A stretch of 64,000 bases of DNA from Candidatus Krumholzibacteriia bacterium (GCA_016744705.1 JADGDU010000008.1:1-64000), one strand, 5' to 3'. Shown: positions 33,292 through 42,567, numbered from the stretch's first letter. The notes: generated from the letters alone by a model not told the origin. Numbers and translations are program-made.

Positions 33292-34581
33292 ATGTCCAAG
33301 ACACCAGAATTCAACGCCTTTGCTTCCGCCCAAGCGGAATTTGATCGTATTGCCGAACTCATTGGTCTGGAAGATGGCGCCCGCCAGCTTTTGCGCAACC
33401 CCATGCGTGAATACCATTTCAATATCCCCGTGCGCATGGATGATGGTTCGGTCCAGGTCTTCCAGGGCTACCGCATTCAGCACAACGACAGCCGCGGGCC
33501 CTGCAAAGGTGGCATCCGATTCCATCCCCAGGAAACAGTGGACACTGTACGGGCACTTTCCATGTGGATGACCTGGAAGTGCGCGGTGGTGGATTTGCCC
33601 CTGGGCGGCGGCAAGGGTGGCGTCATCTGTGATCCTCATCATTTGAGCCCTCGGGAGCAGGAAGGCATATGTCGGGGGTGGGTGCGGCAGGTTTTTAGCA
33701 ACGTGGGACCTGTTCGTGATATACCCGCCCCCGACGTCATGACCACCAGCCAGCACATGCTCTGGATGCTGGATGAATATGAAGTGCTTCAGGGTGGCCA
33801 TTTTCCCGGCACCATCACCGGCAAGCCCGTGGGCATGGGCGGATCTCTGGGACGCACACAGGCGACAGGTTACGGTGTGGTTTACACTCTTCGGGAGGCT
33901 CTGAAAGAGTTGAAAATGAAGCCCGAAGAGACCACCGCCAGTGTTCAGGGTTTTGGCAATGTTGCCCAATACGCCATCGAGCTGTATGGACGATTGGGTG
34001 GCAAAACCGTCTGTGTTTCCTGTTGGGACCAGGCGGAAGAAGCATCCTTCTGTTTTATCAAACCCGAAGGCGTAAACCTGCCGGAATTGCAGGGTATCAC
34101 TGATCACTTTGGCGGCATCGATCAGGCCAAAGCCAAAGACCTGGGTTACCGGGTTCTGCCAGGTGAATCCTGGATCAGCCAGGATGTCGACATCCTGTTG
34201 CCCGCCGCTTTGGAAAACCAGATCAACCTGGAAACCATGACGAGCATTAGTGATCAGGTGAAAATCATTGTCGAGGGTGCCAACGGTCCCACGGCTCCCG
34301 AAGCAGATTCATACCTGAAAGAGAATGGCATTTTTGTCATCCCCGATTTTCTGGCCAATGCCGGGGGCGTGACCTGCAGTTACTTCGAACAGGTTCAGAG
34401 CAACATGAACTACTACTGGGAGCTGGGCGAAGTCTTGAGCAAATTAGATGTGAAGATGACGGCCGGCTATTACGCCGTCAGTGATTTGGCCCGCAAACAC
34501 GGGGTGACCATGCGCGATGCAGGCTATATGCTGGCTATCAACAGAGTGGCTATGGCTTGTCGTGATCGTGGTTGGGCCTAA
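33292..34581 (+). CDS. gdhA: Glutamate dehydrogenase (Glu/Leu/Phe/Val dehydrogenase family)
   Basis: 429 residues, the usual length of the hexameric class. It interconverts glutamate with 2-oxoglutarate and ammonia. Substrate-site lysines are seen in GPCKGGIRFHP and MTWKCAVVDLPLGGGKGG, followed by the nucleotide-binding GFGNVAQ motif. AGGAGG precedes the ATG by about eight bases. NAD or NADP preference cannot be fixed by eye. The two PEP/pyruvate-binding genes follow on the same strand after 45 bases and ornithine aminotransferase, also glutamate-linked, is nearby. The 230-base gap upstream is A/T rich with no gene. Confidence 0.96.
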   Translation: MSKTPEFNAFASAQAEFDRIAELIGLEDGARQLLRNPMREYHFNIPVRMDDGSVQVFQGYRIQHNDSRGPCKGGIRFHPQETVDTVRALSMWMTWKCAVVDLPLGGGKGGVICDPHHLSPREQEGICRGWVRQVFSNVGPVRDIPAPDVMTTSQHMLWMLDEYEVLQGGHFPGTITGKPVGMGGSLGRTQATGYGVVYTLREALKELKMKPEETTASVQGFGNVAQYAIELYGRLGGKTVCVSCWDQAEEASFCFIKPEGVNLPELQGITDHFGGIDQAKAKDLGYRVLPGESWISQDVDILLPAALENQINLETMTSISDQVKIIVEGANGPTAPEADSYLKENGIFVIPDFLANAGGVTCSYFEQVQSNMNYYWELGEVLSKLDVKMTAGYYAVSDLARKHGVTMRDAGYMLAINRVAMACRDRGWA

Positions 34582-34626
34582 ACAGAAAATTTGAGTATTG
34601 GCAGCACCAGGTTCAGGAGGTTTGAA

Positions 34627-36375
34627 ATGTGTTCCATGGAAAGATACCCCATCCCCTCGTTCAGTCGGGGGACCTGGCAGTCGGGGGAAATAGTCTCCCG
34701 CATAGGTGGGGGTAAATTGGGAGGCAAGGCCGCAGGGCTGGTGCTGCTTTCGAAAGATTTTCTGGACGGTATTGATGAGCAGGAATACCCCGAGTTCAAC
34801 ATCACCATCCCGCGGATGGTGGTGTTGGGCACGGCGGTTTTTGAATCCTTTATGGAGATGAACAACCTCTGGGAAATCGCCCTTTCAGACGCTTCCGAAG
34901 AGCGCATCTCCGATGCGTTTTTACGGGCCACTTTGGTGCCTGAAATTTTGGGCGATTTGCGGGATTTTATCTCCCAGGTGAACACCCCTCTGGCCATCCG
35001 CTCGTCGAGTTTGCTTGAGGACGCCCTGGACCACCCTTTTGCCGGGGTTTATGCCACCAAAATGATCCCCAACAACCAACCGGACACCGATACAAGGTAC
35101 CGCCGCCTGGATGAAGCCATCCGTCTGGTTTTTGCTTCCACTTTTTTAAACTCGGCCAAGAATTACTTCAAAGGCGCCGGCCAAAATCACCAGGATGAAC
35201 GCATGGCCGTGGTGATCCAGGAAGTGGTTGGCAACCGCCACGGCGATCGCTTCTACCCAGAAATTTCCGGGGTGTGCCGTTCTTTCAATTATTACCCCAA
35301 CGGCTCTGCAGTGCCCACCGACGGAGTGGCCAATTTGGCTTTGGGTTTGGGGCGACAAATTGTCGATGGGGGAGTCTCTTGGGGTTATTGCCCCAAATAC
35401 CCCACCAGCCCGCCGCCTTTTAATGATGTGGGCGACCGCATGCGGGGAACCCAAATTTCATTCTGGTCTGTGAACATGGGCACACCACCACCACCGGACC
35501 CCATGGGTGAAACAGAATTTTTGCTGGTCGACGATTTGTTGGTTGCTGAAGAAGACGAGACCCTGGATCACCTCATCTCCACCTATGACCACCGCTCAGA
35601 CTGTTTGCGCATGGGCCTTTCCTGCGCCGGTCCCCGGGTGGTGGACTTTGCGCCCATCCTGGTCGGCAAAACCCTGGAATTGAATAAGCTCATCAGAGCC
35701 ATGCTGCCTTTGGCGGAAAGAACACTGGGGTGCCCGGTGGAGCTCGAATTTGCTTTGGACAGGGATGACTCTGGTGCCATTCGGGTTTGTCTGCTTCAAA
35801 TGCGGCCCATGGCTATCCCGGTGGGAGAATCAAAAATTTCGCCTGTGGAAATGAATGACCACGGAGTGGTCCTGGCCAGTGAACGAGCTTTGGGCCACGG
35901 CTGCAAAAACGACATTCAGGATATTGTCTTCATCAAACCTGAATCCTTCGATGTGGCCCGCACTCATGCGGTTGCCCTGGAAGTCCAAAGCTTCAACAAT
36001 GATCTGCATTCCGCAGGAAAACCATACGTTCTCATTGGCTTTGGAAGGTGGGGCAGCAGTGATCCCTGGTTGGGAGTGCCTGTGGATTGGGGCATGGTCA
36101 GTGCCGCCCGGGTCATTGTGGAAACCTCATTTAGAGACATGAACCCGGACCCCAGCCAGGGGGCTCACTTCTTCCACAACCTCATCTCTTTTGGGGTCTT
36201 TTACATGACCGTACGCGGCAAGGGTAGCAGCAGGGTGGATTGGGATTGGCTGGACCAACAAACAGTAGTCAGGGATGGCCAATACATGCGTCACGTCAGG
36301 CTGGAAAAACCTCTCGAAATTCGGGTGGATGGTTTGGCCGGTCTAGGGCTCATCAAAGCGGAGGGTATCTTTTGA
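34627..36375 (+). CDS. PEP/pyruvate-binding-domain protein with unknown C-terminal domain
   Basis: 582 residues from ATG 34627, which follows AGGAGG. The N-terminal ATP-grasp domain is that of PEP synthase/pyruvate phosphate dikinase: GGGKLGGKAAGL (28-39) and AIRSSSLLED (123-132), then VVIQEVVG. The phosphohistidine swivel and PEP-binding barrel are missing. Instead a C-terminal domain (about 425-582) has FGRWGSSD (472-479) and SQGAHFF (510-516), motifs repeated in the next gene. It may transfer phosphate from ATP to an unknown partner. The following gene overlaps its stop codon, so the pair is almost certainly cotranslated. Confidence 0.85.
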   Translation: MCSMERYPIPSFSRGTWQSGEIVSRIGGGKLGGKAAGLVLLSKDFLDGIDEQEYPEFNITIPRMVVLGTAVFESFMEMNNLWEIALSDASEERISDAFLRATLVPEILGDLRDFISQVNTPLAIRSSSLLEDALDHPFAGVYATKMIPNNQPDTDTRYRRLDEAIRLVFASTFLNSAKNYFKGAGQNHQDERMAVVIQEVVGNRHGDRFYPEISGVCRSFNYYPNGSAVPTDGVANLALGLGRQIVDGGVSWGYCPKYPTSPPPFNDVGDRMRGTQISFWSVNMGTPPPPDPMGETEFLLVDDLLVAEEDETLDHLISTYDHRSDCLRMGLSCAGPRVVDFAPILVGKTLELNKLIRAMLPLAERTLGCPVELEFALDRDDSGAIRVCLLQMRPMAIPVGESKISPVEMNDHGVVLASERALGHGCKNDIQDIVFIKPESFDVARTHAVALEVQSFNNDLHSAGKPYVLIGFGRWGSSDPWLGVPVDWGMVSAARVIVETSFRDMNPDPSQGAHFFHNLISFGVFYMTVRGKGSSRVDWDWLDQQTVVRDGQYMRHVRLEKPLEIRVDGLAGLGLIKAEGIF

Positions 36376-39300
36376 AACCTACGGAAAAACTTCTGGGCGA
36401 TTTGAAAGAACGGGCCAAGGAGTTGAGCTGTCTCTATCAGGTGGAGCAGCTGCTCAATCAAAGGGATCGGCTGTTTTCGGATGTGATGTCCGATGTGGTG
36501 AATATCATTGGATTGGGGTGGCAATTTCCTGAATACTGCGAAGCCACCATTGCCATTGATGGCGAAAACTGGCAGTCCAGTTCCTTTGACGCCACCACTT
36601 GTTCTTTGGCCCAAAGCATCGATGTTCAAGGGGAGTCAGTGGGTGAGTTGCGGGTTCATTATACACAGGATTCGCCCGAGGAGGCTGAAGGCCCATTCCT
36701 CCTGGAAGAAGTGCGCTTGATCAAAAGCCTGGCCGATAGGTTGGGACATTTCATTCTCTTCAGAAAAATCCAGACGCTGGGCAAAAAATGGCGTGAGCTG
36801 GACGAGATGTCGGGGGATAAAAAGAGCCCCAACTGGCAGGTCGTCATGGATTTGCTACGGGAAACTGACGACTCCCTCTTCTTGCGTATTTCCCGCAAAA
36901 TGCTGAATTTTCTATGCTCCATAGGCATTGCCGAAGCCCAGACGATGCTGCGCGAACTGGACTTGGATTTTGAATACCTGGAAACGAGTATGGGCGAAGT
37001 TAATGTACCTGGAGAATTGCTCCCCACCGATCGTTCCCTCCTGCTCACAGGGGAGCCCTTTGAACTGGCAGCCAAGTATATTTCTGGCGATGAAATTATT
37101 TTCTATGTGCAAAAGTGGATCCAAGCGGAGAAGGCCTCGGTATTCCTGAATGTTTTGGACAACCCGCGTTCCACTTTGAGCGAAATTCAAGATGCATTGC
37201 GCCGATTCCAGCTTTCGGCCACCGACGGAAAAGGGTTGCCTGACTCAACCATGAAAAGTCTGCGGGTGGTTCTGACCCAGCGCATTCTTACGGAACAATT
37301 GGAATTCGTCCAAATAGCCAAAGACCATGTGGCCACTTCATTTTTCAGTGATTTGATGGACCGCACCATCATGCCTACCGTCAGCCACGGAAAACTGGGT
37401 GGCAAGGCAGCGGGCATGTTATTGGCCCAGTGCATTCTCCAAAACCGCTCCCAGGAGCCAGATCTGGCCCATGATCCGGTGGCCGCTTCACTTGGCCAGG
37501 TGAAGGTACCCAAAACCTGGCACATCGCTTCAGACGCAGCCCTGGAATTTATCGCCTACAATGATCTGGAAGATGTGCTGCACCAGAAGTACAAAACCAT
37601 CGATGAAGTCCGGCGCGATTACCCCAACATTATCCGGCTGTTTAAAAATTCAGCTTTCCCGCCCGCTTTGGTTTATGGCATGGCTTCAGCCCTGGACGAT
37701 TTTCAGGGGGCGCCCCTGGTGGTGCGCAGCTCCAGTCTGCTTGAAGACCGGGCAGGCACCGCATTTTCCGGAAAATACAAAAGCCTTTTTCTGGCCAACC
37801 AAGGTACTAAAACAGAATGTCTGAAAGCGGTTCAGGATGCCGTAGCCGAAATATATGCCTCCATGTTCGGGCCCGATCCCATTGAATACCGCATAGAGCG
37901 GGGAGTTCTGGAATTTGACGAACAAATGGGCATTCTCATCCAGGAAGTGGTGGGGACAAATAAAGGGAAGTATTTCTTTCCTTCTTTCGCGGGGGTGGGG
38001 TTTTCCCAAAATGAATTCCGTTGGTCTCCCCGTATCAAACGGGAAGATGGCTTGGTGCGGCTGGTTCCTGGCCTTGGCACTCGGGCCGTGGATAGAACGG
38101 GAGATGATTACCCAGCCCTCATCGTACCCGGCCAACCGGAGCTGCGGGTCAACGTGGCCGTGGATGAAATCATCCGCTACTCACCCACACATATGGACCT
38201 GATCAACCTGGAAAAAAATTGTTTTGAAACGGTGGCCATTCAGGATGTCTTGCAGGACTTGGGAGGCAACTACGACGGCCTGCCCATGGTGTTCTCCATC
38301 CTGAAGGATGGCCGTTTGGTCAGGCCCGTCAGTCTGATGATGGATGCCGATGAGGAGCAACTCTATCCCACCTTCGAAGGACTGCGTGGTCCCCAGAGTT
38401 GTTTGCCGCAAATCAGAGGGATGCTGGAGACCTTGGAAGAAACCCTCAAAACTCCGGTGGATGTAGAATTTGCCCATGATGGAAAGCATTTGTATCTGCT
38501 GCAATGCCGTCCCCAGGGGCAGTCGGCTTTGGCCGCCCCTTCTCCCATTCCCCAGGATATCCCCCAGGAGGATATTGTTTTCTCGGCTCAGAAATTCGTT
38601 TCCAACGGCCGCATTGAAGACATTGAATATCTGGTGTATGTGGATCCTGCCGCTTACGGGGCGCTGGCATCAAAGGATGAGATGAAAGCAGTGGGCCGTG
38701 CTGTGGGGCGCTTGAATAAACTTCTGCCCCGGAAGCGCTTTGTCCTCATGGGACCGGGCCGGTGGGGCAGCCGGGGCGACATCAAGCTGGGTGTGAATGT
38801 CACCTATGCCGACATCAACAATACAGCCATGCTGATTGAAATTGCCCGCCAAAAAGGAAGCTACGTTCCGGATGTTAGTTTTGGCACTCACTTCTTCCAG
38901 GATTTGGTGGAAGCGGGCATCGGATATCTGCCCCTTTATCCCGATGAGGATGGCAATGAATTCGCCGAACGATTCCTTATGCGATCCCATAATATGCTGG
39001 CCGAGTTGGTGCCCAAGCATGCCGGCCTGGCGGACACTCTGCATGTCATCGATGTGAAGCAGGCCACCGAAGGCCGCATTGTGAAAATATTGCTGAACGC
39101 AGATCTGGACCAAGCTGTGGCTTGTTTCTCTGAGGCAGACATTAAAGCCATCCCAGAGGTGGCTTCGGAGGTGAACCCACTGCAGAAGCCGGTGCAATAT
39201 TGGCTGTGGCGCAAGCAAATGGCCGAGCGTATAGCCCGGGATGTGGATCACCAGGCCTTAGGTGTGAAGGCCATGTACCTGATTGGCAGCGTGAAGAATG

Positions 39301-39563
39301 CCATCGCCGGCCCGGCCAGTGACATCGACTTGCTCATCCACTTCAATGGCCCCAAAAAACTCAGGCAAGAGTTGCTGAACTGGCTTGACGGCTGGAGCCG
39401 TTGCCTGGATGAAATGAACTATTTGAAAACCGGATACCGGTCTGATGGGTTGTTGGATATACACATTGTCACCGACGAGGATATTGCCAATCGGTCAAGC
39501 TTCTCAGTGAAAATTGGCGCGGTGACTGACGCAGCCTATGAGCTGGAATTGGCAGAATCCTGA
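36372..39563 (+). CDS. Multidomain PEP/pyruvate-binding protein with C-terminal nucleotidyltransferase
   Basis: 1063 residues from TTG 36372, which overlaps the previous stop (TTGA) and has GGAGGG six bases upstream; the open frame further up lies inside the preceding gene. Order: GAF-like N-terminus (1-130), a helical linker, the PEP-synthase-type ATP-grasp domain with GKLGGKAAGM (340-349) and VRSSSLLEDRAGTAFSG (451-467), the same C-terminal domain as its neighbour (PGRWGSRG near 795-802, SFGTHFF 836-842), and a nucleotidyltransferase of the GS-x10-D-x-D type (G972, S973, D984, D986). This combination is unfamiliar to me. It suggests coupling of phosphotransfer to nucleotidylation of a protein or RNA. 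Confidence 0.85.
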   Translation: MKPTEKLLGDLKERAKELSCLYQVEQLLNQRDRLFSDVMSDVVNIIGLGWQFPEYCEATIAIDGENWQSSSFDATTCSLAQSIDVQGESVGELRVHYTQDSPEEAEGPFLLEEVRLIKSLADRLGHFILFRKIQTLGKKWRELDEMSGDKKSPNWQVVMDLLRETDDSLFLRISRKMLNFLCSIGIAEAQTMLRELDLDFEYLETSMGEVNVPGELLPTDRSLLLTGEPFELAAKYISGDEIIFYVQKWIQAEKASVFLNVLDNPRSTLSEIQDALRRFQLSATDGKGLPDSTMKSLRVVLTQRILTEQLEFVQIAKDHVATSFFSDLMDRTIMPTVSHGKLGGKAAGMLLAQCILQNRSQEPDLAHDPVAASLGQVKVPKTWHIASDAALEFIAYNDLEDVLHQKYKTIDEVRRDYPNIIRLFKNSAFPPALVYGMASALDDFQGAPLVVRSSSLLEDRAGTAFSGKYKSLFLANQGTKTECLKAVQDAVAEIYASMFGPDPIEYRIERGVLEFDEQMGILIQEVVGTNKGKYFFPSFAGVGFSQNEFRWSPRIKREDGLVRLVPGLGTRAVDRTGDDYPALIVPGQPELRVNVAVDEIIRYSPTHMDLINLEKNCFETVAIQDVLQDLGGNYDGLPMVFSILKDGRLVRPVSLMMDADEEQLYPTFEGLRGPQSCLPQIRGMLETLEETLKTPVDVEFAHDGKHLYLLQCRPQGQSALAAPSPIPQDIPQEDIVFSAQKFVSNGRIEDIEYLVYVDPAAYGALASKDEMKAVGRAVGRLNKLLPRKRFVLMGPGRWGSRGDIKLGVNVTYADINNTAMLIEIARQKGSYVPDVSFGTHFFQDLVEAGIGYLPLYPDEDGNEFAERFLMRSHNMLAELVPKHAGLADTLHVIDVKQATEGRIVKILLNADLDQAVACFSEADIKAIPEVASEVNPLQKPVQYWLWRKQMAERIARDVDHQALGVKAMYLIGSVKNAIAGPASDIDLLIHFNGPKKLRQELLNWLDGWSRCLDEMNYLKTGYRSDGLLDIHIVTDEDIANRSSFSVKIGAVTDAAYELELAES

Positions 39564-39569
39564 CGGTGC

Positions 39570-40442
39570 TTATGGTTCGATTAATTCCAGCGCAGCTTCG
39601 GCTGGATCCTCTGGATCAAACCTTACCAGAGCCAGGGCCGGTGTTTCGTTGGCTGCCGAGTAGGAAGTGGTGAATCCAAATTGATCCCGCCATGATCCGG
39701 TGATGGTGCGACTCTCGTGAACGTGCCCATGCAAGGTTAGGAGGGGTTGTTTGGCCTTGATAAACCTTTGGATGGCAATGCTGCCGATGTGAACATCCAA
39801 CGGTACGTGGTCTACCATTTTGCCATCCAGATCGGCCCGGTCGAGATTGCATTTATAGGGTGGGCAATGGCTCATCAGGATGGTCCGTGAATAGTCTTCT
39901 TCTTTTCCTGCCAATTCTTCAAGTTCGAGGGCGATGGTGGTGAAGCGGATATCCCGGCCGGTGGGGCCTGCCGTTCGGCCGCCTTCTTCCGGAGAGACAC
40001 AGCCCGGATCCACAAACATGGAAACATCGTACCGTTCCCAGTCCTTCAACATGAAAGGGGATGGGGGGATGCAGGAATAGCCGACGACAGTGAACCCCTG
40101 CCATTGAATTTTCCGGCCGTGGATGTATTGCCAAAGGCCAAGATCCTGTCCCTGGATTAAAGCAGGCTCATGGGCTCTGGGATCATCGTTGCCAAGGATC
40201 AGGAAAATTTGGGGAAACTGGGCCCCTAATTTCTTTTGGATTGTGGAAAATTGTGGAATGAGAAAATCCATGATGAAGTCGGATTGATTCTCGTTTTTTC
40301 GCCAAGCCATATTCATAGGGTGGGGAAGCAAGTCGCCGCCCAGGAAAATGGCCGTGGGGGTTTCTTTCAATATGCATTCCAGTAAACTCTGGTACCGGTG
40401 AAGGCTGCCATGAAGGTCGGAAACAAAGAAACAATTTGGCAT
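39570..40442 (-). CDS. Calcineurin-type metallophosphoesterase
   Basis: 290 residues with the full set of metal-binding motifs in order: SDLHGS (8-13), GGDLLPHP (35-42), LGNDD (near 92), SHCPPY (near 192) and HGHVHE (near 240). These bind two metal ions and hydrolyse phosphate esters. The substrate is unknown. It is convergent with the nucleotidyltransferase-containing gene, their stops only six bases apart. GGGGAAAA precedes the ATG. Confidence 0.9.
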   Translation of the reverse strand: MPNCFFVSDLHGSLHRYQSLLECILKETPTAIFLGGDLLPHPMNMAWRKNENQSDFIMDFLIPQFSTIQKKLGAQFPQIFLILGNDDPRAHEPALIQGQDLGLWQYIHGRKIQWQGFTVVGYSCIPPSPFMLKDWERYDVSMFVDPGCVSPEEGGRTAGPTGRDIRFTTIALELEELAGKEEDYSRTILMSHCPPYKCNLDRADLDGKMVDHVPLDVHIGSIAIQRFIKAKQPLLTLHGHVHESRTITGSWRDQFGFTTSYSAANETPALALVRFDPEDPAEAALELIEP

Positions 40443-40513
40443 GATTTTTCCCCGTGTTAATTCATCTGGAAAGCGCTCTCAAAATATCAGGGTTTAATTC
40501 TCCGGCATCAAAT

Positions 40514-40546
40514 AAAAAAGGCCCGGAGTCGAAACTCCAGGCCTTT
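40514..40546 (-). terminator. Intrinsic terminator of the ornithine aminotransferase gene
   Basis: AAGGCC-cGGAGT and ACTCC-aGGCCTT form a long near-perfect stem around a short loop at 40518-40545, followed on the minus strand by a T-run (40514-40519 reads A on plus). It lies 25 bases after the aminotransferase stop. Confidence 0.85.
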
Positions 40547-40570
40547 CCCAAATTAAGAAAAACTGAGTGA

Positions 40571-41770
40571 TCAGCTTTCCAATTTTTTAAACACTTTCTT
40601 TACCTTACGCAAAGCAGTGTTCAGCTCTTTTCTGGAGATCACCAGAGGCGGAGCAAAGCGGATTACGTTTTCGTGGGTCTCTTTGCAGAGAATTCCCTCG
40701 GCCATCAAAGCTTCGCAGTAGGGGCGAGCTGGACGATCCAGCACCAGGCCGATAAACAGCCCGCGACCCCGCACGGTTTTGATGCTTTTGAATTCCAGGT
40801 TCTGGAGTTTGTCCATGAACCAGGGGCCCAGCTTATTACTGTTTTCCACCAATTTTTCGTCAACCAGGACCTTGAGGGCTTCACGGGCCACGGCCATACC
40901 CAGGGGGTTGCCGCCAAAGGTGGAGCCATGGTCACCAGGATTGAAGACATCCATCACTTCGACACTGCTCAGGAATGCTGACACAGGATAGAAGCCACCA
41001 CTGAGTGCTTTGCCAACGATGACTGCATCAGGGCGAACATCTTCATGCTCGAAGGCAAACATTTTTCCGGTGCGACCGAGGCCGGACTGGATCTCGTCTG
41101 CAATGAACAAGACGTTGTTGTCTTTACAAAGTTTGGCTGCTTTTTTCAGGAATCCCTTAGGGGGAACATTGATGCCAGCTTCGCCCTGGATGGGCTCAAC
41201 CATGAAGGCTGCAGTGTTCTTGGTGATGGCCGCTTCCAGAGCCTTGGCATCACCGAAGGGAACAATCTTGAATCCGGGAGCGAAAGGACCAAAGCCGTCT
41301 TTGTACTGATCTTCGGTGCAGAAGCCCACGATGGTGGTGGTGCGTCCGTGGAAGTTGTCGGCACAGACAATAATCTCGGCCTTGTTCTTTTTGATGCCCT
41401 TAACTTTTTCGCCCCACTTGCGGGAAGCCTTGATGGCCGTCTCCACAGCTTCGGCGCCGGAGTTCATGGGCAGCACTTTGGGGTATCCGGTCAACTCAGA
41501 AATCTCTTTACAGAAAAGAGGTAACTGATCATTCCGGAAGGCCCGGCTGGTCAAAGTCACTTTGGCTGCCTGCCGGCGCAAAGCCTTCAACAAACGAGGG
41601 TGGCAATGGCCCTGATTGACAGCACTGTAGGCCGCCAAAAAGTCCATGTACCGATTTCCGGCAACATCTTCAACATAGATGCCTTCGGCTTTCTTGATCA
41701 CAATATCCAATGGATGGTAATTGTGTGCACCGTACTTGTCTTCCATCTCAATAAGTTTCTCGGCCTTCAT
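40571..41770 (-). CDS. rocD: Ornithine aminotransferase
   Basis: 399 residues, a class III PLP aminotransferase. AGGAGGT five bases upstream fixes ATG 41770. The PLP lysine is K254 in VIVGKALSGGFYPVSA; other signatures are NSGAEAVETAIK and ADEIQSGLGRTG. The KYGAHNYHPLDIVI start and overall motifs are typical of ornithine-oxo-acid transaminase, which converts ornithine and 2-oxoglutarate to glutamate semialdehyde and glutamate. This fits the nearby glutamate dehydrogenase. The region just upstream, where its promoter should be, is the inverted-repeat tract described below. Confidence 0.95.
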   Translation of the reverse strand: MKAEKLIEMEDKYGAHNYHPLDIVIKKAEGIYVEDVAGNRYMDFLAAYSAVNQGHCHPRLLKALRRQAAKVTLTSRAFRNDQLPLFCKEISELTGYPKVLPMNSGAEAVETAIKASRKWGEKVKGIKKNKAEIIVCADNFHGRTTTIVGFCTEDQYKDGFGPFAPGFKIVPFGDAKALEAAITKNTAAFMVEPIQGEAGINVPPKGFLKKAAKLCKDNNVLFIADEIQSGLGRTGKMFAFEHEDVRPDAVIVGKALSGGFYPVSAFLSSVEVMDVFNPGDHGSTFGGNPLGMAVAREALKVLVDEKLVENSNKLGPWFMDKLQNLEFKSIKTVRGRGLFIGLVLDRPARPYCEALMAEGILCKETHENVIRFAPPLVISRKELNTALRKVKKVFKKLES

Positions 41771-41832
41771 GGACCACCTCCTAAGGGGTATGGGGTTGTT
41801 GTCTTCGGAAAGATAGTCTTGGGGGGTGGGAA

Positions 41833-41958
41833 GTCCAATGTAGAAGGTGTTGGGGTTGGGGGGGAAGGTCCTCGCCAGAAAACTAACGGTGCTTTGGGGG
41901 AACATATAGGTGTGGCTGCGGAGTATCCCCCCCACCCCCAACACCTTCTACATTGGAC
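41833..41958. repeat. Long inverted repeat with G/C tracts (arm 32 bases)
   Basis: Bases 41833-41864 and 41927-41958 are complementary at 31 of 32 positions, separated by 62 bases. The arms contain GTTGGGGTTGGGGGGG and its complement, so one strand could form G-quadruplexes and the whole a cruciform. It lies 60 bases upstream of the ornithine aminotransferase start. No protein-coding frame here looks real. It could be a regulatory structure, a non-autonomous mobile element, or a read or assembly artefact. Confidence 0.7.
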
Positions 41959-42018
41959 CGCACCGCCCAAACCCATTCCCCCGAAAACCAACGACCGCCC
42001 ATCCCAAATAGGGGGGGG

Positions 42019-42303
42019 CGTCGTAAAACCTCGCCAAAAGCCGACCCTTTAGGAGCCCCACTTCTGGGTTTTTTAAGTAAAAGATTGTACCCCTAGTGCT
42101 GATAATTTGTGGTTTGTGGGGGGAGTTGGTGGTACTCCGCAGGGGGCCCAACCCCAACTTCCTAAACCTGTTACGTCGTCCCCCCCCCGAGGACCTCCAT
42201 CAACTCCCCCCACAAACCACAAATTATCCCCCCACCCCCAATCTTTTTACTTGAAAAACAAAAGTACTTGAGTTATTAAAGTGGAGAACTAGGTTTTACG
42301 ACG
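42019..42303. repeat. 285-base nested inverted-repeat element
   Basis: Three sets of arms are nested: CGTCGTAAAACCT (42019-42031) with its exact complement at 42291-42303; a stem from 42068-42087 with 42239-42259 (one bulge, one mismatch); and 42101-42132 with 42197-42228 (31 of 32 matching). The innermost arms hold GGGGGG/CCCCCC runs. The composition is unlike the rest of the window. Exact 13-base outer arms suggest a MITE-like element or a large structured RNA. No target duplication is evident. It ends directly against a gene fragment. Confidence 0.7.
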
Positions 42304-42308
42304 ACTAG

Positions 42309-42518
42309 CCGGATCCTGATGGAGCAATCGGATCCCCCGCAAGGGAGCTGGAGAAGGACCTCCGGGCGGCATGGGGGGCGGACACACTGGTCCTGGGTGC
42401 CAGTCGCCCCCTCGCTAGATTTTCGGATGCGAAAGGATTCGCGGCGAAATTTCTGGCGGGTGGACGCCAATGGTCATCGATTGAACCGGTTTCAGGAGGG
42501 CCCATAGGCCTTTTCTGA
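42309..42518 (+). pseudogene. Orphan 3' end of a protein-coding gene
   Basis: A 69-codon open stretch has a coding look (LEKDLRAAWGADTLVLGASR, then ends SGGPIGLF and TGA) but no start codon, and a stop sits right at the border with the repeat element (42306-42308). The 5' part of the gene seems to have been replaced by the repeat tract. The segment faintly recalls a universal-stress-like strand-helix unit; I do not assign a family. The same bases read in other frames give only low-complexity Arg/Gly sequence. Confidence 0.35.
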
Positions 42519-42523
42519 GGAGC

Positions 42524-42567
42524 AGGGATCGGCGGGAATGACATCATGAAAGACAACGCCGATCCCT
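42524..42567. other. Hairpin with 11-base perfect arms
   Basis: AGGGATCGGCG at 42524-42534 is exactly complementary to CGCCGATCCCT at 42557-42567 around a 22-base loop. No T-run follows. It lies between the gene fragment and the winged-helix regulator and could be a transcript end or an operator for that regulator. Confidence 0.45.

Noticed and set aside
41767..41991. 74-codon Pro/Gly-rich minus-strand frame in the repeat tract
   Set aside because: Low-complexity reading of C/G homopolymers, extending into the ribosome site of ornithine aminotransferase.
41790..42308. Retron or diversity-generating element
   Set aside because: The nested repeats recall a retron RNA, but no reverse transcriptase gene or template/variable repeat pair is in the window.
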